This document shows, piece by piece, positions 17,033-26,251 of a stretch of 64,000 nucleotides of DNA. The stretch is taken from positions 1-64,000 of the forward strand of contig NZ_JAYFFH010000006.1 in assembly GCF_036289385.1 (NCBI RefSeq), in the 5' to 3' direction. Source of the stretch: Anaerofustis butyriciformans (GTDB taxonomy: Bacteria; Bacillota; Clostridia; Eubacteriales; Anaerofustaceae). The position numbers and the translations under genes were made by a program. The first letter of the stretch is position 1. Each line of letters starts with the position of its first letter. The notes below the pieces were generated by a model. The model was not told the DNA's origin. It saw nothing but the letters and a program-made list of their open reading frames with translations, and made no database searches.

Positions 17033-17041
17033 TGCTATACT
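17033..17041 (+). promoter_or_regulatory. Probable cas9 promoter, extended -10
   Basis: TGCTATACT matches an extended -10 (TGnTATAAT) 33 bases before cas9. No good -35 lies at the matching distance. The cas9 RBS is CGGGAGGT at 17060-17067. Confidence 0.5.
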
Positions 17042-17073
17042 AGAAACAAGGAAATTAAACGGGAGGTATGTAA

Positions 17074-20000
17074 ATGGGTATTAAATTGGGCTTAGATATC
17101 GGCACATCATCTGTGGGCGTTGCAGTTATTGATGATGATTATAATGTACTTGAAGCTGTATCTGATATTTTTACAGAAGCCGATGCAAGCAAGAATGTTG
17201 AAAGAAGAGGTTTTAGACAAACAAAAAGACTCATACGAAGAAGACAAAATAGAATAAGTGATTTTAAAGAATTATGGAAAAAATATAATCTTGAAATTCC
17301 AAAAGAAAAAATAAACAATCAACTTATTTTAAAAAATAAAGGATTAAATGAAAAACTAACACAAAATGAAATTTATTACGTTCTTTTAAATTCTTTAAAA
17401 CACAGAGGTATTACTTATCTAGATGATGCTATAGATGAAACAAATAAAAGTAAATCTGATTATCAAAAGGGTATTGAAATAAATCAAAATGAGCTAAAAA
17501 ACAAATTCCCTTGTCAAATTCAATTAGAAAGATTAAATACTCTTGGTAAATATAGAGGAGAAACAATTGTAAAAGAAAATGATGAAACAATTACATTTAG
17601 CAATATCTTTACAAAATCATCTTATAGAAAAGAAAATGAAGAATTCCTAAATAAACAAAGTGAATTTCATAATTTTATTACAAAAGAATTTATTGATGAT
17701 TATTTAACAATATTTGACAGAAAAAGAGAATATTATGTAGGTCCCGGAAATGAAAAATCAAGAACGGATTACGGAAGATACACAACAAAAAAAGATGAAA
17801 ATGGAAACTATATTACGGAAGAAAATATATTTGAAAAACTAATTGGAAAATGTAGTGTATATGAAAATGAAAGAAGAGCAGCAGGGGCATCTTATACAGC
17901 ACAAGAATTTAACATATTAAATGACCTAAACAATATTACAATAGGAAATAGAAAATTAACAAAAGAAGAAAAAATCGAAATTATTAATACTATCAAAACA
18001 TCAAAAACAGTGAATATGCTAAAAATAATAGCTAATGCTACTAATGAAGATATTAAAACCATGTTTGGTTCAAGAGAAGATAAAAACGGAAAACCTGATT
18101 TTCATAAATTTGAACAATATAACAAATTAAGAAGAACACTTGAAGAGCATGATATAGATATTAATGATTTTTCTATTGAAACATTAGATAAATTAGCCGA
18201 AATTCTAACAATAAATACAGAAAAAGATGGAATTTTAAATGCAATAAAAAATTCTAATTTAAATTTTAGTGACGAATTAATAGAAATATTAATTGCTTTT
18301 AGAAAGAAAAACTCTTCTCTTTTCTCAAAATGGCAATCTTTATCTTTAAAAATCATGAAAGAATTAATTCCGCAAATGTACGAAGAACCTAAAAATCAAA
18401 TGGAACTTCTTACTGAAATGGGATTTTTCAAAAAAAACAGTGAAAAATTTAAAGAATATAACAAAATACCTAAGGAAGAAATAACAAAGGAAATATATAA
18501 TCCTGTAGTAAAAAAATCTATATCAATAACAATTGATGCTATAAATGCCGTAATAAAAAAATATGGATATCCCGATGAAATAGTAATCGAAATGCCAAGA
18601 GATAAAAACAGCGAAGAAGAAAAGAAAAATATTCAAAAAATGCAAAAAGCAAATGAAAATGAAATGAAGAAGATTAAGGAAAGATTAAATAAAGAGTATA
18701 ATATTGATCTTCAAAACAAACATTTTCATAAACATAAAAACCTTGCATTAAAATTAAAGCTTTGGAATGAACAAGACGGAAGATGTATGTACAGCGGCGA
18801 ATACATAAATATAGAAGACTTAATATATGATTATTCTAAATTTGAAATTGACCATATAATTCCAAAATCAATATCATTTGACGACAGCAGAAGTAATAAA
18901 GTATTAGTATATAGAAGAGAGAATCAACTAAAAGGAAACACTACACCTTATATGTATTTAAAAGATATAGACAGAAAATGGAATTTTGATGAATTCATGA
19001 GTTATGCTCTCGATTTAAAAGATAGAAATCTTATAAATAAGAATAAACTTAAAAATCTTTTATTTACAGAAGATATTACAAAAATTGAAGTTTTAAAAGG
19101 ATTTATACAAAGAAATATCAATGATACAAGATATGCTTCAAGAGTAGTTCTAAATTCTTTACAAAACTATTTCAAATCAAAAAACAAAGACACAAAAATA
19201 AGTGTAATAAGAGGAAGCTTCACTCATCAAATGAGAGATAAGTTAAAACTTAAAAAAGACAGAGATGAGAGTTATTCTCATCATGCAGTGGATGCAATGC
19301 TTATTTGTTATTCAAAAATGGGATATAATGCATACCATAAATTCCAAGAAAACTTTATTGACTTTGAGCATAATGAAATAAAAGATAAAATGCAATGGAT
19401 TACCGGAATAAAAGATGAAAAATTAGACGATATAATGTATGAAAAGAAATGGAATATAATAAGAAATAACATCTTAAAAGCAGAAAAAGAAGTTAAATTC
19501 TGGCATAAAGTGGATAAAAAAGCAAACAGAGGTTTATGTAATCAAACAATAAGAGGAACAAGAAACTACGATAAAAAAACATATAAAATAAACAAAATCA
19601 ATATCCTGACAGATGACGGATTTAAGACATTCAAAAATAAAATTACAAAAGGAAAAGAAAGTGATTTCTTAATGTACAGAAATGACAAAAAAACTTTTGA
19701 TATTTTATTAAAAATATTTAACGAATATAAAGACTGTAAGAATCCTTTTGTTGAATATGAAAAAGAAACGGGAGATTATATAAGAAAATATTCAAAAAAA
19801 GGAAATGGAGCAAGAATACAAATTTTAAAATATCTTGATGGAGAAGTTGGTTCATGTATTGATGTTTCCCATAAATACGGTCATAATAAAGGAAGCAAAA
19901 AAGTTATCCTTGAAAGCTTAAATCCATACAGAACAGATGTTTATTATAACGAAGAAAAGAAAGAATATTATTTAATCGGAGTAAAATATGCCGATTGCAG

Positions 20001-20376
20001 ATGTATAAAGGGTAAATATTTTATAGATAAAGAAAAATATAACACTGCTTTGAGAAATGAAAAAATTATAAAAGAAAATCAAAACATGGAAGATTTAAAA
20101 GCTATTGGATGGAAATATAAGTTTTCACTATATAAAAATGATTTTATAGAATATGAAAAAAACGGAGAAATCTTTACAGAAAGATTCCTTTCAAGAACAA
20201 TGCCAAAAGCAAAAAATTATATAGAAACAAAACCAACATTTGCCCCAAATTTTGAAAATCGCAATCGTATAGGATTAAATAAAACAAAGATGATAAAAAA
20301 AATAAGAGTGGATATTCTTGGAAACAGATATTATGCAAAAGACGAAGATTTCACTTTGGATATTGACATTTATTAA
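17074..20376 (+). CDS. cas9: CRISPR-associated endonuclease Cas9 (type II-A, 1100 aa)
   Basis: RNA-guided DNA endonuclease. All nuclease residues appear intact: RuvC-I GLDIGTSSVG with Asp8; the Arg-rich bridge helix (~44-65); RuvC-II IVIEMPRDK with Glu506; HNH FEIDHIIPKS with Asp593/His594 and Asn608; RuvC-III SYSHHAVDAML with His737/Asp740. At 1100 residues it belongs to the compact group with Staphylococcus aureus (1053) and S. thermophilus CRISPR1 (1121) Cas9, and the tracrRNA here has the same bulged lower stem and nexus as S. aureus. The C-terminal PAM-interacting region is divergent, so the PAM cannot be read from sequence. First gene of cas9-tracrRNA-cas1-cas2-csn2-array. Confidence 0.97.
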   Translation: MGIKLGLDIGTSSVGVAVIDDDYNVLEAVSDIFTEADASKNVERRGFRQTKRLIRRRQNRISDFKELWKKYNLEIPKEKINNQLILKNKGLNEKLTQNEIYYVLLNSLKHRGITYLDDAIDETNKSKSDYQKGIEINQNELKNKFPCQIQLERLNTLGKYRGETIVKENDETITFSNIFTKSSYRKENEEFLNKQSEFHNFITKEFIDDYLTIFDRKREYYVGPGNEKSRTDYGRYTTKKDENGNYITEENIFEKLIGKCSVYENERRAAGASYTAQEFNILNDLNNITIGNRKLTKEEKIEIINTIKTSKTVNMLKIIANATNEDIKTMFGSREDKNGKPDFHKFEQYNKLRRTLEEHDIDINDFSIETLDKLAEILTINTEKDGILNAIKNSNLNFSDELIEILIAFRKKNSSLFSKWQSLSLKIMKELIPQMYEEPKNQMELLTEMGFFKKNSEKFKEYNKIPKEEITKEIYNPVVKKSISITIDAINAVIKKYGYPDEIVIEMPRDKNSEEEKKNIQKMQKANENEMKKIKERLNKEYNIDLQNKHFHKHKNLALKLKLWNEQDGRCMYSGEYINIEDLIYDYSKFEIDHIIPKSISFDDSRSNKVLVYRRENQLKGNTTPYMYLKDIDRKWNFDEFMSYALDLKDRNLINKNKLKNLLFTEDITKIEVLKGFIQRNINDTRYASRVVLNSLQNYFKSKNKDTKISVIRGSFTHQMRDKLKLKKDRDESYSHHAVDAMLICYSKMGYNAYHKFQENFIDFEHNEIKDKMQWITGIKDEKLDDIMYEKKWNIIRNNILKAEKEVKFWHKVDKKANRGLCNQTIRGTRNYDKKTYKINKINILTDDGFKTFKNKITKGKESDFLMYRNDKKTFDILLKIFNEYKDCKNPFVEYEKETGDYIRKYSKKGNGARIQILKYLDGEVGSCIDVSHKYGHNKGSKKVILESLNPYRTDVYYNEEKKEYYLIGVKYADCRCIKGKYFIDKEKYNTALRNEKIIKENQNMEDLKAIGWKYKFSLYKNDFIEYEKNGEIFTERFLSRTMPKAKNYIETKPTFAPNFENRNRIGLNKTKMIKKIRVDILGNRYYAKDEDFTLDIDIY

Positions 20377-20391
20377 AAATGAATATATAAT
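20363..20391 (+). promoter_or_regulatory. tracrRNA promoter inside the cas9 3' end
   Basis: TTGACA (20363-20368) lies within the last cas9 codons and TATAAT (20386-20391) just after the stop, with 17 bases between them, an exact consensus vegetative promoter. Transcription should start near 20398, at the front of the anti-repeat. Confidence 0.88.
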
Positions 20392-20397
20392 GTTATT

Positions 20398-20488
20398 GTA
20401 GATTTTTACAATAACTCAATTTATTCAGATCTACTAAAATAAGGCTTTATGCCGAACTCAAGGGCGTCTTCGGATGCCCTTTTTTATT
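20398..20488 (+). ncRNA. tracrRNA
   Basis: Bases 20403-20440 are the reverse complement of the CRISPR repeat, with 19 consecutive matches, one mismatch, 5 matches, a bulge (ATC opposite G) and 9 matches (TACTAAAAT). A nexus hairpin follows, AAGGCTTTATGCCG (20441-20454), then a Rho-independent hairpin AAGGGCGTC-TTCG-GATGCCCTT (20460-20481) with a T-run. The bulge, nexus and terminal stem are laid out as in S. aureus tracrRNA. It is on the same strand as cas9 and the array, between cas9 and cas1. Ends are estimated from promoter and terminator. Confidence 0.93.
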
Positions 20489-20508
20489 ATATTTGTAAGG
20501 AGAAAACA

Positions 20509-21420
20509 ATGGCATTTAGAGTGCTTTTAATAGAAAACGAAGTAAATATAAAATTAAACTTAGATAATCTCGTAATAACAAAAGAGGGAAAAGACATATG
20601 GGTTCCTATAAGAGACTTATCAATGATAGTATTAGATAACTTAAAAACAAACCTAACATCAAGGATGTTATGTGCTCTTGCGAAAAATAATGTTGGAATA
20701 ATAATATGCGACCAAGAACATCTACCTATAGGATTTTATTCCTCCTTTGACAATCACAGCAGAATATCAAAAACAATAAAATATCAAACTGAAAAAGATG
20801 AAGATTTTTATGCTCTTCTTTGGGAAAAGATAGTTAAAGAAAAGATAAAAAATCAAATAAGAGTTTTAAAGCTATTAGATAAAAGCGAAGATATTCAAAA
20901 TAAAATGAATGAATTTATAAAACAAATGCAGCATAACGATGAAAACAACAGAGAAGCCCACAGCGCAAAAATATATTTTAATGAACTTATGGAATGTTCA
21001 TTTTCAAGAAGAAATGATGATATCTTATTAAATTCGGGACTTAACTATGGATATACCATAATAAGGTCCTTTTTAGCAAGAGTATGCGTTGGATACGGAC
21101 TTAATACTCAGCTTGGAATACATCATAAAAACGAATATAACAGATTTAATTTCGTTGACGACATAATAGAGCCTATTAGACCATTTATAGATTTTTTTGC
21201 ATATAATCTTTTAAAAGAAGAAAAATATTTCACCCCTAACCATAGGAGAGAACTAATAAACTTTTTAAATCATAAAGTTTTATATAACAACAAAAAAATG
21301 TATATATGCAACATGCTTGAAGAATATGTATACAATATAGCCGGATATTTTGAAGGAAGAAAGGAAGAAATAATCTTTCCAAATGTTGAAGATTATATTG
21401 GAAAAGAAAATGAGGTATAA
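20509..21420 (+). CDS. cas1: CRISPR-associated endonuclease Cas1 (type II)
   Basis: 303 residues, integrase subunit of the spacer-acquisition complex. An N-terminal beta domain (LDNLVITKEGKDIWVPIRDL) precedes the alpha-helical catalytic domain, with the conserved Glu in the HSAKIYFNELM region, His in GIHHKNEYNRFN and acidic residues in FVDDIIEPIRPFID. I set the start at 20509 behind AAGGAG (20497-20502); an upstream in-frame ATG at 20449 lies within the tracrRNA terminator. It follows the tracrRNA terminator by about 25 bases and has its own RBS. Confidence 0.95.
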   Translation: MAFRVLLIENEVNIKLNLDNLVITKEGKDIWVPIRDLSMIVLDNLKTNLTSRMLCALAKNNVGIIICDQEHLPIGFYSSFDNHSRISKTIKYQTEKDEDFYALLWEKIVKEKIKNQIRVLKLLDKSEDIQNKMNEFIKQMQHNDENNREAHSAKIYFNELMECSFSRRNDDILLNSGLNYGYTIIRSFLARVCVGYGLNTQLGIHHKNEYNRFNFVDDIIEPIRPFIDFFAYNLLKEEKYFTPNHRRELINFLNHKVLYNNKKMYICNMLEEYVYNIAGYFEGRKEEIIFPNVEDYIGKENEV

Positions 21421-21424
21421 AGTA

Positions 21425-21733
21425 ATGAAACTTTTATGTATGTTTGATTTACCAACTCAAACATCAAGAGAAAGAAAAGATTATAGATTATTTAGAAAAG
21501 AATTAATAAAAGAAGGTTTTATAATGCTGCAGTATTCTGTATACATGAGAACCTGTCCTGACAGAGATTATAAAATAAGAATGGAAAAGAGAATAGAAAA
21601 AATAATACCTAAAAAAGGCAATATCAGGCTTGTAGCAATAACCGAAAAACAGTATGAAGACATGAAAATATTAATAGGAAGCAAAAACGAAACGGAAAAG
21701 GTAATAGGAAGTGAGAGGATGATAGTACTTTGA
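21425..21733 (+). CDS. cas2: CRISPR-associated protein Cas2
   Basis: 102 residues. It opens MKLLCMFDLPTQTSRERKDY, the ferredoxin-like fold with the conserved Asp after the first strand (FDLP), and continues with LIKEGFIMLQYSVYMR. It bridges two Cas1 dimers in spacer integration. The start at 21425 is behind GAGGT, four bases after the cas1 stop; another in-frame ATG lies five codons upstream. Its stop overlaps the csn2 start. Confidence 0.94.
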   Translation: MKLLCMFDLPTQTSRERKDYRLFRKELIKEGFIMLQYSVYMRTCPDRDYKIRMEKRIEKIIPKKGNIRLVAITEKQYEDMKILIGSKNETEKVIGSERMIVL

Positions 21734-22707
21734 AAGTTCAAATATATAATAGAGAAAAAGAATATATTATAAATTTAGCGCAAATAACCCAGCTATGCGG
21801 AGTAAACTTTTATATTAAAGATTTTATAATAAATTCCATATATAAATACTTTTCAAATGGTAAATATATGGAATATGAAAAAAATATGGAAGAAAACATT
21901 AAAATCAATGATGAAAAATTGGGAAGGAATTACTTTGACATAATAAAAATAAAAGGAAAAGAAGACTTAATAAATATTCTAAAAATAACTAAAACCGGAC
22001 TAATTAATAAATATATAAATGATAAAATACAAAATATAAATTTTCAAAGACAGTTAAACATTATAGATAATGCCCTTGAAGAAATATATATAAAATTAAA
22101 CCAAAACGAATTTAAAAACATTAACTTTACATATAAAAGAGAAGATTTATTTAATTTAATACAGCATTCAACAATAAAAGATATACATGAAAGAGATTTA
22201 GAAGGATTAAAAAATATAGATTTATTAAAAGACTTTTTAATATTAATAAAAGAAATACAACAAATTAGTCCTTCAAAACAAATGATAATTATTGAAAATA
22301 TTGAACATATGATATGTAGAGATGAATATGAAGATTTTTATGAACAAATAAAAGAACTTACGTATGATTTTGATTTATGGTTCATAATCCCCATATGCAT
22401 TGAAAATTATGTATGTTTGGATAAAGAATATATTAACGGTATAAATATTATAAACGATATAATATATTCCCTTACAAATATGGAAACGATAAAATATTTT
22501 ATTGAAAGTAATTATCCTTATTTTAAAAACTGGGAAGATAAAGAATTAATAACCATCTTAAAATTGATAATAAATAAAATAGGAAAAGAAGAAATTTATA
22601 ATATAAAAAGTGATGTTATATTAAAAATATTTAATGATAATCTGTTTATTCATTCAAAGCATTTAGAAACATTAAATACCTTAGAAAACAATTTCCTTTT
22701 ATCATAA
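21730..22707 (+). CDS. csn2: Csn2, long (St/Csn2b-like) form
   Basis: 325 residues, against about 220 for the classical Csn2a, so it fits the longer Csn2 group seen with compact type II-A Cas9s. Csn2 forms a DNA-encircling ring that takes part in spacer acquisition. Visible features are ISPSKQMIIIENIEHMI (a Walker B-like strand as in the ATPase-derived core) and long flanking helices. Translation most likely starts at TTG (21730-21732), overlapping the cas2 stop TGA; no ATG lies at the conserved N-terminus. Extremely AT-rich. Its presence defines subtype II-A. Confidence 0.87.
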   Translation: MKVQIYNREKEYIINLAQITQLCGVNFYIKDFIINSIYKYFSNGKYMEYEKNMEENIKINDEKLGRNYFDIIKIKGKEDLINILKITKTGLINKYINDKIQNINFQRQLNIIDNALEEIYIKLNQNEFKNINFTYKREDLFNLIQHSTIKDIHERDLEGLKNIDLLKDFLILIKEIQQISPSKQMIIIENIEHMICRDEYEDFYEQIKELTYDFDLWFIIPICIENYVCLDKEYINGINIINDIIYSLTNMETIKYFIESNYPYFKNWEDKELITILKLIINKIGKEEIYNIKSDVILKIFNDNLFIHSKHLETLNTLENNFLLS

Positions 22708-22808
22708 ATTATGGTATAATATATATGAGTTATTGTAAAAGGAGGGTGCTTTTATGAATGCTGGAATTTATAAATTCATGAAAATTTTTATAAATTCTGC
22801 AATTTGAC
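22708..22808 (+). promoter_or_regulatory. CRISPR leader
   Basis: About 100 bases between csn2 and the first repeat. A -10 TATAAT lies at 22715-22720 with only a weak -35. At the predicted start point, 22727-22740 reads GAGTTATTGTAAAA, the last 14 bases of the repeat except its final C. It is followed by GGAGGG and a 17-codon ORF. Leader position is supported by intact repeats here and a truncated repeat at the far end. Confidence 0.8.
22754..22807 (+). CDS. Possible 17-residue leader peptide
   Basis: ATG at 22754 follows AAAAGGAGGG with a 7-base spacer, an excellent ribosome binding site, and is read for 17 codons (MNAGIYKFMKIFINSAI) to a TGA at 22805-22807, one base before the first CRISPR repeat. 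No family is recognised. It could be chance, but the RBS is stronger than that of cas2 or csn2. If translated, ribosomes would travel up to the leader-repeat junction where new spacers integrate. Confidence 0.4.
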   Translation: MNAGIYKFMKIFINSAI

Positions 22809-23797
22809 ATTTTAGTACCTGAACAAATTGAGTTATTGTAAAACAAATACAGAGGCTTTAATTTCAACAGTGAAATTTTAGTACCTGAACAAATTGAGTT
22901 ATTGTAAAACAAATAATGGGAATGTATGTTCCTAAAGATTATTTTAGTACCTGAACAAATTGAGTTATTGTAAAACACAAGCCTTTGTAGATGCAACATC
23001 AAAAGGATTTTAGTACCTGAACAAATTGAGTTATTGTAAAACTTTTATTCGGACATATTGAACTGTTTAAGATTTTAGTACCTGAACAAATTGAGTTATT
23101 GTAAAACCAATTAAAGATTTAACAGCTACTGTTATTGATTTTAGTACCTGAACAAATTGAGTTATTGTAAAACAAAATTCAGACGGAAGCTACACTACTA
23201 TTGATTTTAGTACCTGAACAAATTGAGTTATTGTAAAACCAAAGGATTAGATTTAAGGCTAAAAAAAATATTTTAGTACCTGAACAAATTGAGTTATTGT
23301 AAAACAAGGTATTCAAAGTTTAGTTTCATGGGCTTATTTTAGTACCTGAACAAATTGAGTTATTGTAAAACTTTTAACCAAATTTTAAAATCTGTATATA
23401 TATTTTAGTACCTGAACAAATTGAGTTATTGTAAAACACTTATCGGCTTTTCAGGTGAGTAAATCCAATTTTAGTACCTGAACAAATTGAGTTATTGTAA
23501 AACCGGCAGGAGATAACACCGTGTTATATTTACATTTTAGTACCTGAACAAATTGAGTTATTGTAAAACCCTATTATATAAAGTCCCTCATACAACCCTA
23601 TTTTAGTACCTGAACAAATTGAGTTATTGTAAAACTGTGTATGCCTCTTCCATAGCTTTTTTGCTATTTTAGTACCTGAACAAATTGAGTTATTGTAAAA
23701 CGAATGGCAAGAAAGATTAATGTTGACTAATATTTTAGTACCTGAACAAATTGAGTTATTGTAAAACATTTATGGGAGATTTTAACATATCAAATGG

Positions 23798-24558
23798 ATT
23801 TTAGTACCTGAACAAATTGAGTTATTGTAAAACTTCTATATTTAGCTTTTGCATTCATGTAATATTTTAGTACCTGAACAAATTGAGTTATTGTAAAACT
23901 ATACATTCATATGTTTTTGATAATTTAGTATTTTAGTACCTGAACAAATTGAGTTATTGTAAAACTATAATTGCTTCATAATATTCACTACCTATATTTT
24001 AGTACCTGAACAAATTGAGTTATTGTAAAACTGTACAAATGACCTTACTTCCGCGACAGAAATTTTAGTACCTGAACAAATTGAGTTATTGTAAAACTGT
24101 TGTATATGGTATTCCGCATTGAACAGAATTTTAGTACCTGAACAAATTGAGTTATTGTAAAACAAAACCAACAAATTAGACCACTCAAGAGTATTTTAGT
24201 ACCTGAACAAATTGAGTTATTGTAAAACAAAATGAATACGGACTTAATAGACACAGGTATTTTAGTACCTGAACAAATTGAGTTATTGTAAAACTAAAAT
24301 TGATATTCTTAAAGATTTACTTGAATTTTAGTACCTGAACAAATTGAGTTATTGTAAAACTATATATATAGTCCAAATAGTAAACTATTTATTTTAGTAC
24401 CTGAACAAATTGAGTTATTGTAAAACAAAATAAATATGTAGACGGTGTTCCAAGAGATTTTAGTACCTGAACAAATTGAGTTATTGTAAAACAACTCTAG
24501 GTGAAAAAAAATGTTTATATGCATTTTAGTACCTGAACAAATTGAGTTATTGTAAAAC
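23798..24558 (+). repeat. Array segment duplicated at 24986-25746 (copy 1)
   Basis: 761 bases comprising 12 repeats and spacers 16-26, identical in spacer order and sequence to 24986-25746. Seven other spacers (27-33) separate the two copies. Confidence 0.97.
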
Positions 24559-24985
24559 ATACAAGAAGAAGCGGATAACTTAAGCTATATTTTAGTACCT
24601 GAACAAATTGAGTTATTGTAAAACTCATAGCTTGATTTTTAAGTTTGTTATTATATTTTAGTACCTGAACAAATTGAGTTATTGTAAAACGTCAGTAACG
24701 TACATTTGCTTAATTTATCAATTTTAGTACCTGAACAAATTGAGTTATTGTAAAACATTAAACCTTATGTATAAATTTGCAATAAAATTTTAGTACCTGA
24801 ACAAATTGAGTTATTGTAAAACTTTGTAACAGTAACAGTTTGATTTTTTGGTATTTTAGTACCTGAACAAATTGAGTTATTGTAAAACAGAAGACGCCGA
24901 GTTAACGGCTAAGATTAGATTTTAGTACCTGAACAAATTGAGTTATTGTAAAACTTATCGTTCATATATTTAACGAACTCATCAG

Positions 24986-25746
24986 ATTTTAGTACCTGAA
25001 CAAATTGAGTTATTGTAAAACTTCTATATTTAGCTTTTGCATTCATGTAATATTTTAGTACCTGAACAAATTGAGTTATTGTAAAACTATACATTCATAT
25101 GTTTTTGATAATTTAGTATTTTAGTACCTGAACAAATTGAGTTATTGTAAAACTATAATTGCTTCATAATATTCACTACCTATATTTTAGTACCTGAACA
25201 AATTGAGTTATTGTAAAACTGTACAAATGACCTTACTTCCGCGACAGAAATTTTAGTACCTGAACAAATTGAGTTATTGTAAAACTGTTGTATATGGTAT
25301 TCCGCATTGAACAGAATTTTAGTACCTGAACAAATTGAGTTATTGTAAAACAAAACCAACAAATTAGACCACTCAAGAGTATTTTAGTACCTGAACAAAT
25401 TGAGTTATTGTAAAACAAAATGAATACGGACTTAATAGACACAGGTATTTTAGTACCTGAACAAATTGAGTTATTGTAAAACTAAAATTGATATTCTTAA
25501 AGATTTACTTGAATTTTAGTACCTGAACAAATTGAGTTATTGTAAAACTATATATATAGTCCAAATAGTAAACTATTTATTTTAGTACCTGAACAAATTG
25601 AGTTATTGTAAAACAAAATAAATATGTAGACGGTGTTCCAAGAGATTTTAGTACCTGAACAAATTGAGTTATTGTAAAACAACTCTAGGTGAAAAAAAAT
25701 GTTTATATGCATTTTAGTACCTGAACAAATTGAGTTATTGTAAAAC
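24986..25746 (+). repeat. Array segment duplicated from 23798-24558 (copy 2)
   Basis: Spacers 34-44, identical to 16-26, including the single 29-base spacer at the same place. After it the array continues with spacers 45-49 rather than 27-33. Confidence 0.97.
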
Positions 25747-26068
25747 AAGAATAGAGTACCATTATTTAACAGAAGAATTTTAGTACCTGAACAAATTGAG
25801 TTATTGTAAAACTTCTGATACAATTCTATCTATCTCATATACATTTTAGTACCTGAACAAATTGAGTTATTGTAAAACATTTTTGTAGTTTTAAGTAAAG
25901 GTTTCTGATTTTAGTACCTGAACAAATTGAGTTATTGTAAAACATTTTTGTAGTTTTAAGTAAAGGTTTCTGATTTTAGTACCTGAACAAATTGAGTTAT
26001 TGTAAAACTAGAAAAAGGATTAGATGTGAGTATCTATGATTTTAGTACCTGAACAAATTGAGAAAAAA

Positions 26069-26096
26069 AATAACACACCCCAAAGTGTGTTATTTA
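26069..26096. terminator. Bidirectional terminator at array end
   Basis: AATAACACAC and GTGTGTTATT pair around CCCCAAA-type loop. It has T-rich flanks on both strands, so it can stop both pre-crRNA (plus) and the small Cys-rich gene (minus), whose stop codon lies inside the right arm. Confidence 0.88.
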
Positions 26097-26236
26097 TTTT
26101 GTTTCAAACAAGCTACAATTCCTCCGCATTCTCTGTGATGAGCAACACAATCGCAACATCTTCCGTGGTTATCACAAGGGTATGTACAAGGGCATTCGTC
26201 CTTATATTGGTTGCTGCAAGGTCTTTCGTCTTTCAT
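26090..26236 (-). CDS. Small Cys-rich protein (DUF6485-like)
   Basis: A 48-residue ORF with a good RBS (AAGGAGATAAATATC) before the ATG. Eight cysteines and several histidines include CPCTYPCDNHGRCCDCVAHH and ECGGIVACL, a pattern of small zinc-binding 'cytosolic proteins' found in clostridia. Function unknown. It lies 14 bases downstream of the XRE-type regulator gene on the same strand, convergent with the CRISPR array. Confidence 0.75.
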   Translation of the reverse strand: MKDERPCSNQYKDECPCTYPCDNHGRCCDCVAHHRECGGIVACLKQNK

Positions 26237-26251
26237 GATATTTATCTCCTT

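Larger units (their letters stand above)
22809..26062 (+). CRISPR. Type II-A CRISPR array, 49 spacers
   Basis: 50 copies of a 36-base repeat that begins ATTTTAGTACCTGAAC and ends GAGTTATTGTAAAAC. The first 49 are full length and I found no variant among them; the last (26039-26062) keeps only 24 bases. Spacers are 30 bases except five of 29 (numbers 4, 21, 39, 47, 48) and one of 31 (number 33). Counting from the leader, spacers 34-44 repeat spacers 16-26 exactly and spacers 47 and 48 are the same, leaving 37 different spacers. Orientation is plus, as shown by the tracrRNA: crRNA would be spacer followed by AUUUUAGUAC. Confidence 0.99.

Noticed and set aside
20449..20508. Longer Cas1 starting at 20449
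   Set aside because: The extra 20 residues would be encoded by the tracrRNA nexus and terminator, and a good RBS precedes the ATG at 20509.
22730..25823. Several minus-strand reading frames with repeating FYNNSICSGTK units
   Set aside because: They are translations of the CRISPR repeat; the repetition comes from the DNA repeat, and no RBS or start is shared.
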